Shown in pieces: positions 49,559-56,901 of a stretch of DNA of 64,000 nt (its first letter is position 1; each line of letters begins with the position of its first letter). The DNA is taken from positions 62,001 through 126,000 of the forward strand of contig NZ_MJGN01000075.1 in the NCBI RefSeq assembly GCF_001865065.1. Direction: 5' to 3'. A model generated the notes under the pieces. The model searched no databases, was not told the origin of the DNA, and saw nothing but the letters and a program-made list of their open reading frames with translations. Made by a program: the position numbers and the translations under genes. This DNA is from Curtobacterium sp. MCBA15_008 (GTDB lineage: Bacteria > Actinomycetota > Actinomycetes > Actinomycetales > Microbacteriaceae).

Positions 49559-49564
49559 GACGCA

Positions 49565-49570
49565 ACCCTA
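49565..49570 (-). promoter_or_regulatory. -10 box (TAGGGT), leaderless start at 49558
   Basis: On the minus strand TAGGGT ends 6 bases before the ATG of lplA. Confidence 0.55.
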
Positions 49571-49614
49571 TTCCGGGCCGGTGACGGTCCGGCGGTGGGC
49601 CGGTCCACAGCTGG

Positions 49615-49652
49615 CCTGGAGGCGCGTGGCGGCGCCGCCACGCGCCTCCAGG
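49615..49652. repeat. Perfect 38-bp palindrome with CCTGGAGGCGCGTGGCGGC arms
   Basis: 19-base arms meet with no loop (49615-49633 and 49634-49652). It lies between two minus-strand genes, downstream of the lipase gene's promoter side and upstream of lplA's start. It is the longest member of the dispersed palindrome family. Confidence 0.7.
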
Positions 49653-49701
49653 ACCGGTGGGTCGCACCTGCAGACCGCCGCCGGTCACGTCGGCTTCCGT
49701 G

Positions 49702-50571
49702 TCAGCGGGCTGTCGCCCGGTCGAGCCACGCGACGAGGTCGGCGACGACCTCGTCGCGGTTGGTCTCGTTGTAGACCTCGTGCCGCGCTCCCTCGTACAC
49801 CTGCACCGTCACGTCGGAGAGCCCACCCCGCCGCCGGTACGCCTGCGCCAGCCGCTCCACGGAGCGCGGGCCGCCGAGTGTGTCGTCGGACCCGACCTGC
49901 AGCAGCATCGGCAGGTCGTGCGGGATGCCCCGTCGCGGTACCCCGAGCAGTCGCAGCGTGTCCGCCAGGCCGAACAGCCCGATGACGTCCGCCTCGACCG
50001 CCAGCGGGTCGACCGACATCGCGTCGATGACCTTCCGGTCACGGGTAAGCCACTCGAACTTCGTCGGCCCGGACCCCGCGTGCCGGGCGTTCAGGTCGCC
50101 GCTGTTCATCCACCCGGGCAGCCGGTACGCGCTGGCGGAGAGCACCACGCCGTCGTACGACCCGGACGAGGTGTTCACGATCCGCTGGGCCATGAGCGAG
50201 CCCCACGAGTGCCCGAGGAGCACGAGGGGGACACCCGGGGTGTCCTCCTTCGCGACCGCGGTCATCTGCTCGACGGCCGCGATCGCGGCGCGGAGACCAC
50301 CGGGGCCGAGCCGACCGAGCTTGGTGTGGTCGCCTTCCCACTGCCCGAGGCCGGTCCGACCGTGCCCGCGGTGGTCGTTGACGTGGACGGTGTACCCGGC
50401 GCGGACGAGGTCCTGCGCGAGCGGTTCGTAGCGGAGCCCGTGCTCCCCCACACCGTGTGCGATCTGCACGATGCCCTTCGGCCGCGCCGCCCGCCAGGTG
50501 GAGTAGACGATCTCGACACCGTGGGCGTCGGTGAACGAGGCGTCGCCTCGCGCTGCGGAGAAGGTGGGCAC
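49702..50571 (-). CDS. Alpha/beta hydrolase, monoacylglycerol lipase-like
   Basis: A 289-residue hydrolase with the full monoglyceride-lipase pattern: IVQIAHGVGEHGLRYEPLAQ (oxyanion hole), VLLGHSWGSLMAQ (nucleophile Ser in GHSWG), LQVGSDDTLGG (Asp) and YEGARHEVYNE (His). No signal peptide. It probably hydrolyses monoacylglycerols or similar esters. GTG 50571 follows GGAGG at 8-9 bases. Confidence 0.87.
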   Translation of the reverse strand: MPTFSAARGDASFTDAHGVEIVYSTWRAARPKGIVQIAHGVGEHGLRYEPLAQDLVRAGYTVHVNDHRGHGRTGLGQWEGDHTKLGRLGPGGLRAAIAAVEQMTAVAKEDTPGVPLVLLGHSWGSLMAQRIVNTSSGSYDGVVLSASAYRLPGWMNSGDLNARHAGSGPTKFEWLTRDRKVIDAMSVDPLAVEADVIGLFGLADTLRLLGVPRRGIPHDLPMLLQVGSDDTLGGPRSVERLAQAYRRRGGLSDVTVQVYEGARHEVYNETNRDEVVADLVAWLDRATAR

Positions 50572-50645
50572 CTGTTGATCCTCCCAGATCAGGGACCGGT
50601 CCAGCCTGTTCACCCGGCGTTCACGCAGCCGGTGCGGGGCGGGCC

Positions 50646-50651
50646 TACCGT
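50646..50651 (+). promoter_or_regulatory. -10 box (TACCGT), leaderless start at 50659
   Basis: TACCGT ends 7 bases before the ATG of the phosphate transporter. Confidence 0.5.
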
Positions 50652-50658
50652 CCCCGGC

Positions 50659-51846
50659 ATGGACGTCCTCGTCACCGTCGTGCTGGTGATCGTGGTGGCC
50701 CTCGTGTTCGACTTCACGAACGGCTTCCACGACACCGCGAACGCCATGGCCACCTCGGTCGCCACGGGTGCCCTCAAGCCCCGCACCGCCGTGCTCATCT
50801 CCGCCGTCCTCAACGTGGTCGGCGCCTTCCTCTCCACCGAGGTCGCCAAGACCGTGTCCCAGGGGATCATCCGCGAGGGGCAGGACGGCGTCCACATCTC
50901 CCCGACGATGATCTTCGCGGGGCTCGTCGGCGCCGTGCTCTGGAACCTCGCCACGTGGTACTTCGGCCTGCCGTCGTCGTCGACCCACGCACTGTTCGGG
51001 GGCCTCATCGGGGCGTCGATCATCGGCGCCGGGCTGCACTCGGTCGACTGGACCACGGTGGTGTCGAAGGTCGTGCTGCCGGCGCTGCTCTCCCCGGTCA
51101 TCGCCGGGGTGATCGCCCTCGTCGCGACCTACCTGGCGTACACGCTCACGAAGAACGCGACCACGCACGGTGCGGCGACGGGCTTCCGGCACGGCCAGAC
51201 GATCTCCGCGTCCCTGGTGTCGCTCGCGCACGGCACGAACGACGCGCAGAAGACGATGGGCGTGATCACGCTGACCCTGATCGCCGCGAACTACCAGTCG
51301 GCGGGCACCGGCCCGGCGCTCTGGGTGATCCTGGCCTGCGGCCTGGCGATCGGCCTCGGCACCTACACGGGCGGCTGGCGGATCATGCAGACCGTCGGCA
51401 AGAAGATCTCCGACGTGCAGTCCCCGCAGGGCTTCGCGGCGGAGACGAGCTCGGCCGCGACGATCCTCGTGTCGTCCCACCTCGGGTTCGCGCTCTCGAC
51501 GACGCACGTCACGAGCGGCTCCGTGATCGGCTCCGGCCTGGGCAAGAAGCTCGCCGACGTGTACTGGTCGGTCGTCGGCCGGATCGTCGTCGCGTGGGTG
51601 ATCACGCTGCCGGCGGCCGCGGTGGTCGGGGCACTCGCCACGGCCCTCGCCGCGACGTCCACGTTCGGCCTGGTGATCGTCGCCGTGCTCGCGCTCGCGG
51701 CCGGCCTGGCGTTCTTCGTCCTCGCCCGGCGGAAGCCGATCAACGCCGACGACGTGCGCGAGGACGACGCGGACGGTTCCCGGGACTCCGGCGGTTCCCG
51801 CGACTCCCACGACGAGGACCCGGCCGTCGCGCCGGCGCAGGCCTGA
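50659..51846 (+). CDS. Inorganic phosphate transporter, PiT family
   Basis: A 395-residue PiT permease with duplicated halves: FDFTNGFHDTANAMA (residues 17-31) and SLAHGTNDAQKTMGV near residue 198 are the mirrored signature loops. About ten to twelve membrane segments are seen; the C-terminal tail is charged. It imports phosphate, probably as a metal complex, driven by protons. It is followed 11 bases later by a small membrane protein that may be its partner. Confidence 0.93.
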   Translation: MDVLVTVVLVIVVALVFDFTNGFHDTANAMATSVATGALKPRTAVLISAVLNVVGAFLSTEVAKTVSQGIIREGQDGVHISPTMIFAGLVGAVLWNLATWYFGLPSSSTHALFGGLIGASIIGAGLHSVDWTTVVSKVVLPALLSPVIAGVIALVATYLAYTLTKNATTHGAATGFRHGQTISASLVSLAHGTNDAQKTMGVITLTLIAANYQSAGTGPALWVILACGLAIGLGTYTGGWRIMQTVGKKISDVQSPQGFAAETSSAATILVSSHLGFALSTTHVTSGSVIGSGLGKKLADVYWSVVGRIVVAWVITLPAAAVVGALATALAATSTFGLVIVAVLALAAGLAFFVLARRKPINADDVREDDADGSRDSGGSRDSHDEDPAVAPAQA

Positions 51847-51857
51847 GGGGCGACCGC

Positions 51858-52127
51858 ATGGACATCGACTTCACCAGCATCGCCACCGTGGCGGGCGTCG
51901 GGTTCGTCGCCGCGGTCGGCGTGGTGCTCGTCTACACGCTCGGCCTGCGGCTGCTCGGCACCGGACAGCCGACGGACGCGGGCGGTGACCACACGCAGTA
52001 CGCGCAGGAGTCCGCTCGGTCGGGGCACACCCCGCCGATCGCGCTCGCCGGCGCGGTGGTGTGCTTCGCGGTGTGCGTCGCCGCGGTGCTCGTCGGGATC
52101 TGGCTCACGATCCCGCAGTTCCACTAG
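51858..52127 (+). CDS. Small two-span membrane protein linked to PiT
   Basis: An 89-residue protein with membrane segments near residues 8-30 and 60-83 separated by a polar loop (GDHTQYAQESARSGHTPP). It starts 11 bases after the phosphate transporter gene, so it is probably co-transcribed and may modulate it. It is not a PhoU protein. I do not recognise the family. Confidence 0.7.
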   Translation: MDIDFTSIATVAGVGFVAAVGVVLVYTLGLRLLGTGQPTDAGGDHTQYAQESARSGHTPPIALAGAVVCFAVCVAAVLVGIWLTIPQFH

Positions 52128-52162
52128 CGCGTTCCTTCCCATCACGCCTGCTGTGGGAAGCG

Positions 52163-52209
52163 GAATCGCGCATGGGGAGTCGGAACTTCCGACTTCCCAT
52201 GCGCGATTC
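52163..52209. terminator. 23-bp hairpin between convergent genes
   Basis: Arms 52163-52185 and 52187-52209 (GAATCGCGCATGGGG... and complement) pair over 23 positions with one G-U mismatch and a one-base loop; outer GTGGGA/TCCCAC arms extend it. It sits between the pit operon end and the SDR gene end. Confidence 0.65.
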
Positions 52210-52246
52210 GTCATCCCACGCGCGGAACGACCCGTTGCGACCAGCC

Positions 52247-52999
52247 TCAGTGCGCGCTGTAGCCGCCGTCGACCAGGTGGTAGCTGCCGCTGATGAAGGA
52301 CGCCTTGTCGCTCAGCAGGAACAGCACGAGCGCGGCGACCTCGGCGTCGGTGCCGAGGCGCTTCGCGGCGTGCTCGGCCTCGAGCGCCGACAGGGCCTCG
52401 GGTGACAGCGAGGCCCGGACGAGCGGGGTGTCGATGAAGCCCGGGCCGACGGCGTTCGTGCGGACGCCCTTGGCGGTGTACTCGAGCGCCGCGACCTTGG
52501 TCAGCCCGACGAGTGCGTGCTTCGAGGCGACGTACGCCGCGTTCTCGGCGATGCCGACCGAGCCGAGCACCGACGACATGTTGACGATCGCGCCACCACC
52601 GGAGGCCAGCATCGCCGGGATCTCGTAGCGCAGGCCGTAGAAGACGCCGTCGAGGTCGACCGCGCGCACGCGGTCCCAGGCGGCGACGTCGTACTCGCCG
52701 ATCGGCTGCGGGGCAGCACCGATGCCGGCGTTGTTCACGGCGAGGTGGAGCGCACCGTACGTGTCGACGGCGAACTGCACCATGCGCTCGTTGTCGCCCG
52801 CGACGGCGGAGTTGGCCTCGAACGCGGTGGCGGTGCCGCCGGCGGCCTCGATCTCGGACGCGACGCGCTGTGCGGCGTCGAGCTTGATGTCGGTGGCGAC
52901 GACCTTCGCACCCGCCGCGGCGAGCTCCGTCGCGATGGACTCACCGATGCCGCTGCCACCGCCGGTGACGATCGCGACCTTGCCCTCGAACTCGGACAT
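52247..52999 (-). CDS. Short-chain dehydrogenase/reductase
   Basis: A 250-residue classical SDR. VAIVTGGGSGIGESIA (TGxxxGxG), VNNAG in LAVNNAGIGAA, Ser in IVNMSSVLGSVG and YVASKHALVG with catalytic Tyr/Lys are complete, and it ends GSYHLVDGGYSAH. It oxidises or reduces an unknown alcohol/ketone with NAD(P). AAGGAG precedes ATG 52999. The divergent MarR gene and the intervening palindrome suggest it is regulated by that repressor. Confidence 0.88.
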   Translation of the reverse strand: MSEFEGKVAIVTGGGSGIGESIATELAAAGAKVVATDIKLDAAQRVASEIEAAGGTATAFEANSAVAGDNERMVQFAVDTYGALHLAVNNAGIGAAPQPIGEYDVAAWDRVRAVDLDGVFYGLRYEIPAMLASGGGAIVNMSSVLGSVGIAENAAYVASKHALVGLTKVAALEYTAKGVRTNAVGPGFIDTPLVRASLSPEALSALEAEHAAKRLGTDAEVAALVLFLLSDKASFISGSYHLVDGGYSAH

Positions 53000-53056
53000 G
53001 TTCTCCTTCTCTCTTGGCAACACCTGTTGTCTACCTGAAGCGTACACCCGCAAACC

Positions 53057-53073
53057 AGTTCGTTCACTGAACT
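53057..53073. promoter_or_regulatory. MarR-type operator (AGTTCGTTCACTGAACT)
   Basis: AGTTC and GAACT arms enclose a perfect GTTCACTGAAC palindrome (53062-53072) between the SDR gene and the divergent MarR gene, just upstream of the TAGGCT box. Confidence 0.55.
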
Positions 53074-53080
53074 AATGAGG

Positions 53081-53086
53081 TAGGCT
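53081..53086 (+). promoter_or_regulatory. -10 box (TAGGCT), leaderless start at 53095
   Basis: TAGGCT ends 8 bases before the GTG of the MarR gene. Confidence 0.55.
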
Positions 53087-53094
53087 AACGACCC

Positions 53095-53505
53095 GTGACC
53101 GACGCCACCGAACTCCGCATCGCCGTGAACCGGCTGTCCCGGACCCTCCGCGCGCAGAAGGCCGACACGACGGTCACCGACGCACAGTTCTCCGCCCTCG
53201 CCCGGCTGCACCGCGACGGCGCGATGTCGCTCGCCGACCTCAGCCGGCAGGACGGTGTGACGCCGCCGTCGATGACGAAGACGATCGCGGTGCTCGTCGA
53301 GCGCGGGCTCGTGTCGAAGGACGGCCACGGCGACGACCGGCGCAAGGTCCTGCTCTGCGCCACCCCTGCCGGCGCCGCCTTCGTCGAGGAGACCCGCCGC
53401 CGCCGTGACGGCTGGCTCACCCCGCGCCTCGCCGACCTCACCGAGGCCGAGCGCCAGACCCTGGCCGACGCCACCGAGATCATGAGGAGGCTGGCCCAGC
53501 AGTGA
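53095..53505 (+). CDS. MarR-family regulator of the adjacent MFS gene
   Basis: A 136-residue MarR protein: LADLSRQDGVTPPSMTKTIAVLVERGLV (helix-turn-helix) and KDGHGDDRRKVLLCATPAG (wing). The following MFS gene starts in its stop codon (GTGA), a typical repressor-pump pair. The operator-like palindrome just upstream suggests autoregulation. It may also repress the divergent SDR gene. Confidence 0.88.
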   Translation: MTDATELRIAVNRLSRTLRAQKADTTVTDAQFSALARLHRDGAMSLADLSRQDGVTPPSMTKTIAVLVERGLVSKDGHGDDRRKVLLCATPAGAAFVEETRRRRDGWLTPRLADLTEAERQTLADATEIMRRLAQQ

Positions 53506-54848
53506 CCGCCATGTTCCGCTCCCTGTCCACCCACAACTACCGCATCTGGTTCGCGGGAGCCCTCGTCTCCAACGTCGGCACCTGGATGCAGCGCACCGCC
53601 CAGGACTGGATCGTCCTCACCAAGCTCTCCGACAACGACGCGATCGCGGTCGGCATCACGATGGCGCTGCAGTTCGGACCGCAGCTGCTCCTCCTCCCCC
53701 TGACCGGCCTCGCCGCCGACCGCTTCGACCGGCGGAAGATGCTCATGCTGACGCAGGGCCTCATGGGTGCCCTCGGGCTGGGCCTCGGCGTCATGGTGCT
53801 CACCGACACCGCGACGCTCTGGTCGCTCTACGGGTTCGCCCTGGCGCTCGGCATCGTCGCCGCGTTCGACACCCCGATCCGGCAGGCGTTCGTGTCCGAC
53901 GTCGTGCAGGGCGAGCACGTCGCCAACGCCGTGGCGCTCAACTCCGCGTCGTTCAACGCCGCGCGGCTCATCGGCCCCGCGGTCGCCGGCGTGCTGATCG
54001 CCGCGATCGGCTCCGGGTGGGTGTTCGTCATCAACGCCGGCTCGTTCCTGGCCGTCCTCATCGCACTGCGGTTCGTGGACCCCGCACAGCTCGCCGAACG
54101 CATCCGGGCGAAGCGCGGCGAGGGCCAGATCATCGCCGGCTTCCAGTACGTGCGGACCCGGCCGGACATCATCGTCGTGCTCTGCATGATCTTCGTCGTC
54201 GGCACGTTCGGCGTGAACTTCCCGATCTTCACCTCGACGATGGCGCGGGTGGAGTTCCACAAGGGCGCCGGGGAGTTCGGCCTGCTCAACTCCGTGATGG
54301 CGATCGGCTCGGTCGCCGGGGCGCTCCTGTCGGCACGGCGGGACCGCCCGCGGATGCGTACCCTCGTGATCGCCTCGGCCGGGTTCGGCATCGCCTGCGT
54401 CGCCGCAGCCCTGGCGCCGACGTACTGGACCTTCGCGTTCGTGCTGGTGTTCGTCGGCCTCGCCTCGCTCACCTTCATGACGACGGCGAACGCCCTCGTG
54501 CAGACGACGACGGCGCCCGCGATGCGCGGCCGGGTGATGGCGCTCTACATGGCGATCTTCGCCGGCGGCACCCCGATCGGCGCGCCGATCGTCGGCGCGG
54601 TCGCCGACGCCTGGGGTCCGCGTTGGGCCATCGCGGTCGGTGCCGCCTCCGGGTTCGTGGCGCTCGCGATCGCGCTCGTCTGGCTCATCCGGTGGGAGCG
54701 CTTCCGGGTCCGGTACGACGCCGACACCCGCCTGCACCTGGCGATCACGCACGCCGTGCCCGTGGTCGGGACGCGCTCCTCGCGCGCCGCGGTACGGCAC
54801 GACCTGGAACGCGACGAGGCGGTCGCCGACCGGTCCAGCGCCGTCTGA
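53502..54848 (+). CDS. MFS transporter, MFS_3 (enterobactin-exporter-like) family
   Basis: A 448-residue 12-span transporter. FRSLSTHNYRIWFAGALVSNVGTWMQRTAQDWIV is the typical N-terminus (conserved core GTWMQRTAQDW), with PLTGLAADRFDRRKMLM as the A-motif loop. It belongs to the MFS_3 group of exporters. Translation is coupled to the upstream MarR gene, so it is probably an efflux pump induced by the MarR ligand. The charged C-terminal tail after residue 405 is cytoplasmic. Confidence 0.88.
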   Translation: MTAMFRSLSTHNYRIWFAGALVSNVGTWMQRTAQDWIVLTKLSDNDAIAVGITMALQFGPQLLLLPLTGLAADRFDRRKMLMLTQGLMGALGLGLGVMVLTDTATLWSLYGFALALGIVAAFDTPIRQAFVSDVVQGEHVANAVALNSASFNAARLIGPAVAGVLIAAIGSGWVFVINAGSFLAVLIALRFVDPAQLAERIRAKRGEGQIIAGFQYVRTRPDIIVVLCMIFVVGTFGVNFPIFTSTMARVEFHKGAGEFGLLNSVMAIGSVAGALLSARRDRPRMRTLVIASAGFGIACVAAALAPTYWTFAFVLVFVGLASLTFMTTANALVQTTTAPAMRGRVMALYMAIFAGGTPIGAPIVGAVADAWGPRWAIAVGAASGFVALAIALVWLIRWERFRVRYDADTRLHLAITHAVPVVGTRSSRAAVRHDLERDEAVADRSSAV

Positions 54849-54862
54849 CGCGACCCACCCAC

Positions 54863-54904
54863 GGACTGGAGGCGCGTGGCGGCCCCGCCCCGCGCCTCCA
54901 GTCC
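54863..54904. terminator. GGACTGGAGGCGCG hairpin, 14-bp stem
   Basis: Perfect 14-base arms at 54863-54876 and 54891-54904 with a 14-base GC-rich loop, 15 bases after the MFS stop, between convergent genes. Member of the dispersed palindrome family. Confidence 0.6.
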
Positions 54905-54953
54905 CGCAGGCGCGCGCCGTCGCCCCGCGCCCCGTCGCCCCGCCAGCGCGAAA

Positions 54954-54992
54954 GCGACAGATTGCCGCGGAACGTTCGCGAGCATCTGTCGC
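54954..54992. repeat. GCGACAGAT/ATCTGTCGC inverted repeat
   Basis: Perfect 9-base arms at 54954-54962 and 54984-54992, with further GC pairing inside, about 50 bases beyond the preceding hairpin. The arrangement matches that at 19356/19452. Confidence 0.45.
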
Positions 54993-55072
54993 GATCGCGA
55001 CCATGACGGCCGACCGGTCCAGCGAACTGTCGCTCTGCCGCACTCGCGGACCGGCACCCGGCGAGACCCGAC

Positions 55073-55969
55073 CTACCGGGCCGGCTCCGCGGCGGCGAAG
55101 ACGCGTTCGTCGAGCGCCGCCGCCACCCGGTCAGCAGCGACCGCGAGGCGCTGCCCCGCCGTCCGGGCGACCAGCAGCGCGGTGTCCACCGACACCGACT
55201 CGAGGTCCCGCCGGGTCTCGGCGAAGGCACGCACCTCGTCCTCGATGCAGGACGGGGCGACGTCGGCGAGGCACTCGTCGGTCCGCCGCGCCAGGAACCG
55301 CAGCGACCGCGGGCTGTGCTCGTCGAGGAGCAGGAACGCGGCCGCGTCCTCGGGACCGAGTGTGTGGTGGTCGCGACCGCGGTGGAAGGCCTCACCGGCA
55401 CCGCAGGCACGGAGCGCAGTGGCCCACGACGATCCGGACTCCGGGTCGAGCAGCCCGGAGGCGACCAGCCGCGCCGTCGCCGCACACCGTCGCAGGGACC
55501 GGCCGAGGGTGAAGAACTCCCAGACCTCGTCACGGCTGGCGTCCGCCTCAACGACGCCGATGGCGAGGGCGCTGCGCTCGCGGACCCACCCGAGGAACTC
55601 GTGCGCCCGATCGGTCGAGACCTTCCGCGGCATGCGCGACCGGGTGACGTTGAGGCAGTCCCACAGTTCTGTGGAGACGACGTCGCGGGCACGGCGGGCG
55701 TTGTCCCGCGCCACCGCCACGGCCGACGCGATCGAGGCGGGTTCGTGCCGGTCGAGGGCGAGCGAGTCGACGGTCGACTGGCGGTCCGGGTCGTTCGCCG
55801 GACCGGCCGCACCGACGACCGACCGGAGCTCCGCGGCGACCGCCCGGTCCTGGTCGACCCCGGCCGGATCGCCCCGTGCGACGTAGACGTCGAGCATCCT
55901 GGCGACGACGTCGGTGCGTTCGACGGCGTTCCCGACGTGGAAGACGCTCCCCGCGAGTCGGCTCAGCAC
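55073..55969 (-). CDS. Alpha-E (DUF403-like) domain protein
   Basis: A 298-residue helical protein. VLSRLAGSVFHVGNAVERTDVVARMLDV matches the N-terminus of alpha-E domains (conserved ERTD..ARMLDV), and ARDVVSTELWDCLN and VWEFFTLGRSLRRC are further landmarks. Such proteins usually neighbour a circularly permuted ATP-grasp and a transglutaminase gene in a peptide-modifying system; neither is present here, so it stands alone. GTG 55969 has AGGAG six bases upstream; TAGGTT at 55990-55995 could be the promoter. Confidence 0.75.
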   Translation of the reverse strand: MLSRLAGSVFHVGNAVERTDVVARMLDVYVARGDPAGVDQDRAVAAELRSVVGAAGPANDPDRQSTVDSLALDRHEPASIASAVAVARDNARRARDVVSTELWDCLNVTRSRMPRKVSTDRAHEFLGWVRERSALAIGVVEADASRDEVWEFFTLGRSLRRCAATARLVASGLLDPESGSSWATALRACGAGEAFHRGRDHHTLGPEDAAAFLLLDEHSPRSLRFLARRTDECLADVAPSCIEDEVRAFAETRRDLESVSVDTALLVARTAGQRLAVAADRVAAALDERVFAAAEPAR

Positions 55970-56064
55970 GTCGGCTCCTGCATGTCGTGAACCTACTGAC
56001 CGGTCGTTGCCGGGGTGTTTCGTCCCCGCGTCACGGGTGTTGCAGTCGGCCGATCGGCGCACTC

Positions 56065-56092
56065 GCTAGACAAACTAACTAGAGCGTCTAGC
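56065..56092. promoter_or_regulatory. Operator-like inverted repeat GCTAGAC-N14-GTCTAGC
   Basis: Perfect 7-base arms at 56065-56071 and 56086-56092, the latter overlapping the TAGCAT -10 box of the MarR gene; probable autoregulatory site. Confidence 0.5.
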
Positions 56093-56094
56093 AT
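56089..56094 (+). promoter_or_regulatory. -10 box (TAGCAT), leaderless start at 56102
   Basis: TAGCAT ends 7 bases before ATG 56102. Confidence 0.5.
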
Positions 56095-56101
56095 TGTCGT
56101 C

Positions 56102-56617
56102 ATGACTTCCGAGGTGACGACCAGCGCCGCGGGATTCTGGTACGGCGAGGAATCCAGGGTCGACGCGGTGGACGTGCTCAACGCGCTCCGCAGGTACCGG
56201 ACCGCCGAGAGCTCCGCGCAGCGACGTGCCCGTGAAGCGCTCGGCATCGGCGAGAACGCCCTGCTGGCGCTCCGGGTGCTCCTCGACGCCGAGAAGGCCG
56301 GACGCACCGTCAACGCGAAGGACCTCGCCGAGCAGCTCGAGATCACCGCGGCGTCGACCTCGGCGCTCGTCGACCGGCTCGTCCGCAGCGGCCACGTCGT
56401 GCGGCACGCTGACCCGACCGACCGCCGTGGCGTGATCCTCACCGCCACGGGGGCGTCGATGCGCGACGTGATGCGCGTGCTCGACCAGCTGGACTCCCGT
56501 GCGATCGAGGCCACCGAGCACCTGTCGGACGCCGAGATGGCGGTCATCGTCGCGTTCCTCGACCAGATGGTCCGCGTGGTCGACGACGTGGACTCCGTCC
56601 GCGGGCGCTCCGCGTAA
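56102..56617 (+). CDS. MarR-family transcriptional regulator
   Basis: A 171-residue MarR protein. KDLAEQLEITAASTSALVDRLVRSGHVV is the DNA-binding helix pair and RHADPTDRRGVILTATG the wing. The N-terminal 35 residues (GFWYGEESRVDAVDVLNALR) form the dimerising helix. The promoter holds an inverted repeat consistent with self-control. The next small gene begins 10 bases on; no obvious target transporter is adjacent. Confidence 0.87.
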   Translation: MTSEVTTSAAGFWYGEESRVDAVDVLNALRRYRTAESSAQRRAREALGIGENALLALRVLLDAEKAGRTVNAKDLAEQLEITAASTSALVDRLVRSGHVVRHADPTDRRGVILTATGASMRDVMRVLDQLDSRAIEATEHLSDAEMAVIVAFLDQMVRVVDDVDSVRGRSA

Positions 56618-56620
56618 CCT
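56615..56620 (+). promoter_or_regulatory. -10 box (TAACCT), leaderless start at 56627
   Basis: TAACCT ends 6 bases before ATG 56627 and includes the stop codon of the MarR gene. Confidence 0.4.
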
Positions 56621-56626
56621 GCTCCC

Positions 56627-56851
56627 ATGGCAGACACGGGCGCGCACGGTCCGACGCCCGCGCCGCACGACCCCGAGGACGACATGCCCCTCGCGGAGCT
56701 CGATGCCCGCGCTCGGGCCGACGCGGCACTCCGGCGCATCCGGAACGGGTCGGACCCGGCGCGTGAGGCGTTCGACCTCGCGAACACCATGAACGACGAG
56801 ACCGTCGGACGGTTGACGAACGCCGTCCGACGGTTCTTCCGCCGGGGCTAG
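56627..56851 (+). CDS. Small hydrophilic protein of unknown function
   Basis: A 74-residue charged protein with a disordered N-terminus (HGPTPAPHDPEDDMPLAEL), a probable helix (ARARADAALRRIRNG) and a basic C-terminus (RRFFRRG). No known motif. It follows the MarR gene directly and may share its transcript or use the TAACCT box. Its short length makes it the least certain of the plus-strand genes here, though codon pattern is normal. Confidence 0.55.
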   Translation: MADTGAHGPTPAPHDPEDDMPLAELDARARADAALRRIRNGSDPAREAFDLANTMNDETVGRLTNAVRRFFRRG

Positions 56852-56855
56852 CGCG

Positions 56856-56889
56856 GGGCGCGCAGGTCGCGTAGGGCGCGCAGGTCGCG
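56856..56889. repeat. 16-base direct repeat (GGGCGCGCAGGTCGCG)
   Basis: Two copies separated by TA (56856-56871, 56874-56889), between convergent gene ends. It is a short local duplication. Confidence 0.5.
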
Positions 56890-56901
56890 CAGGAGCGCCT
56901 G

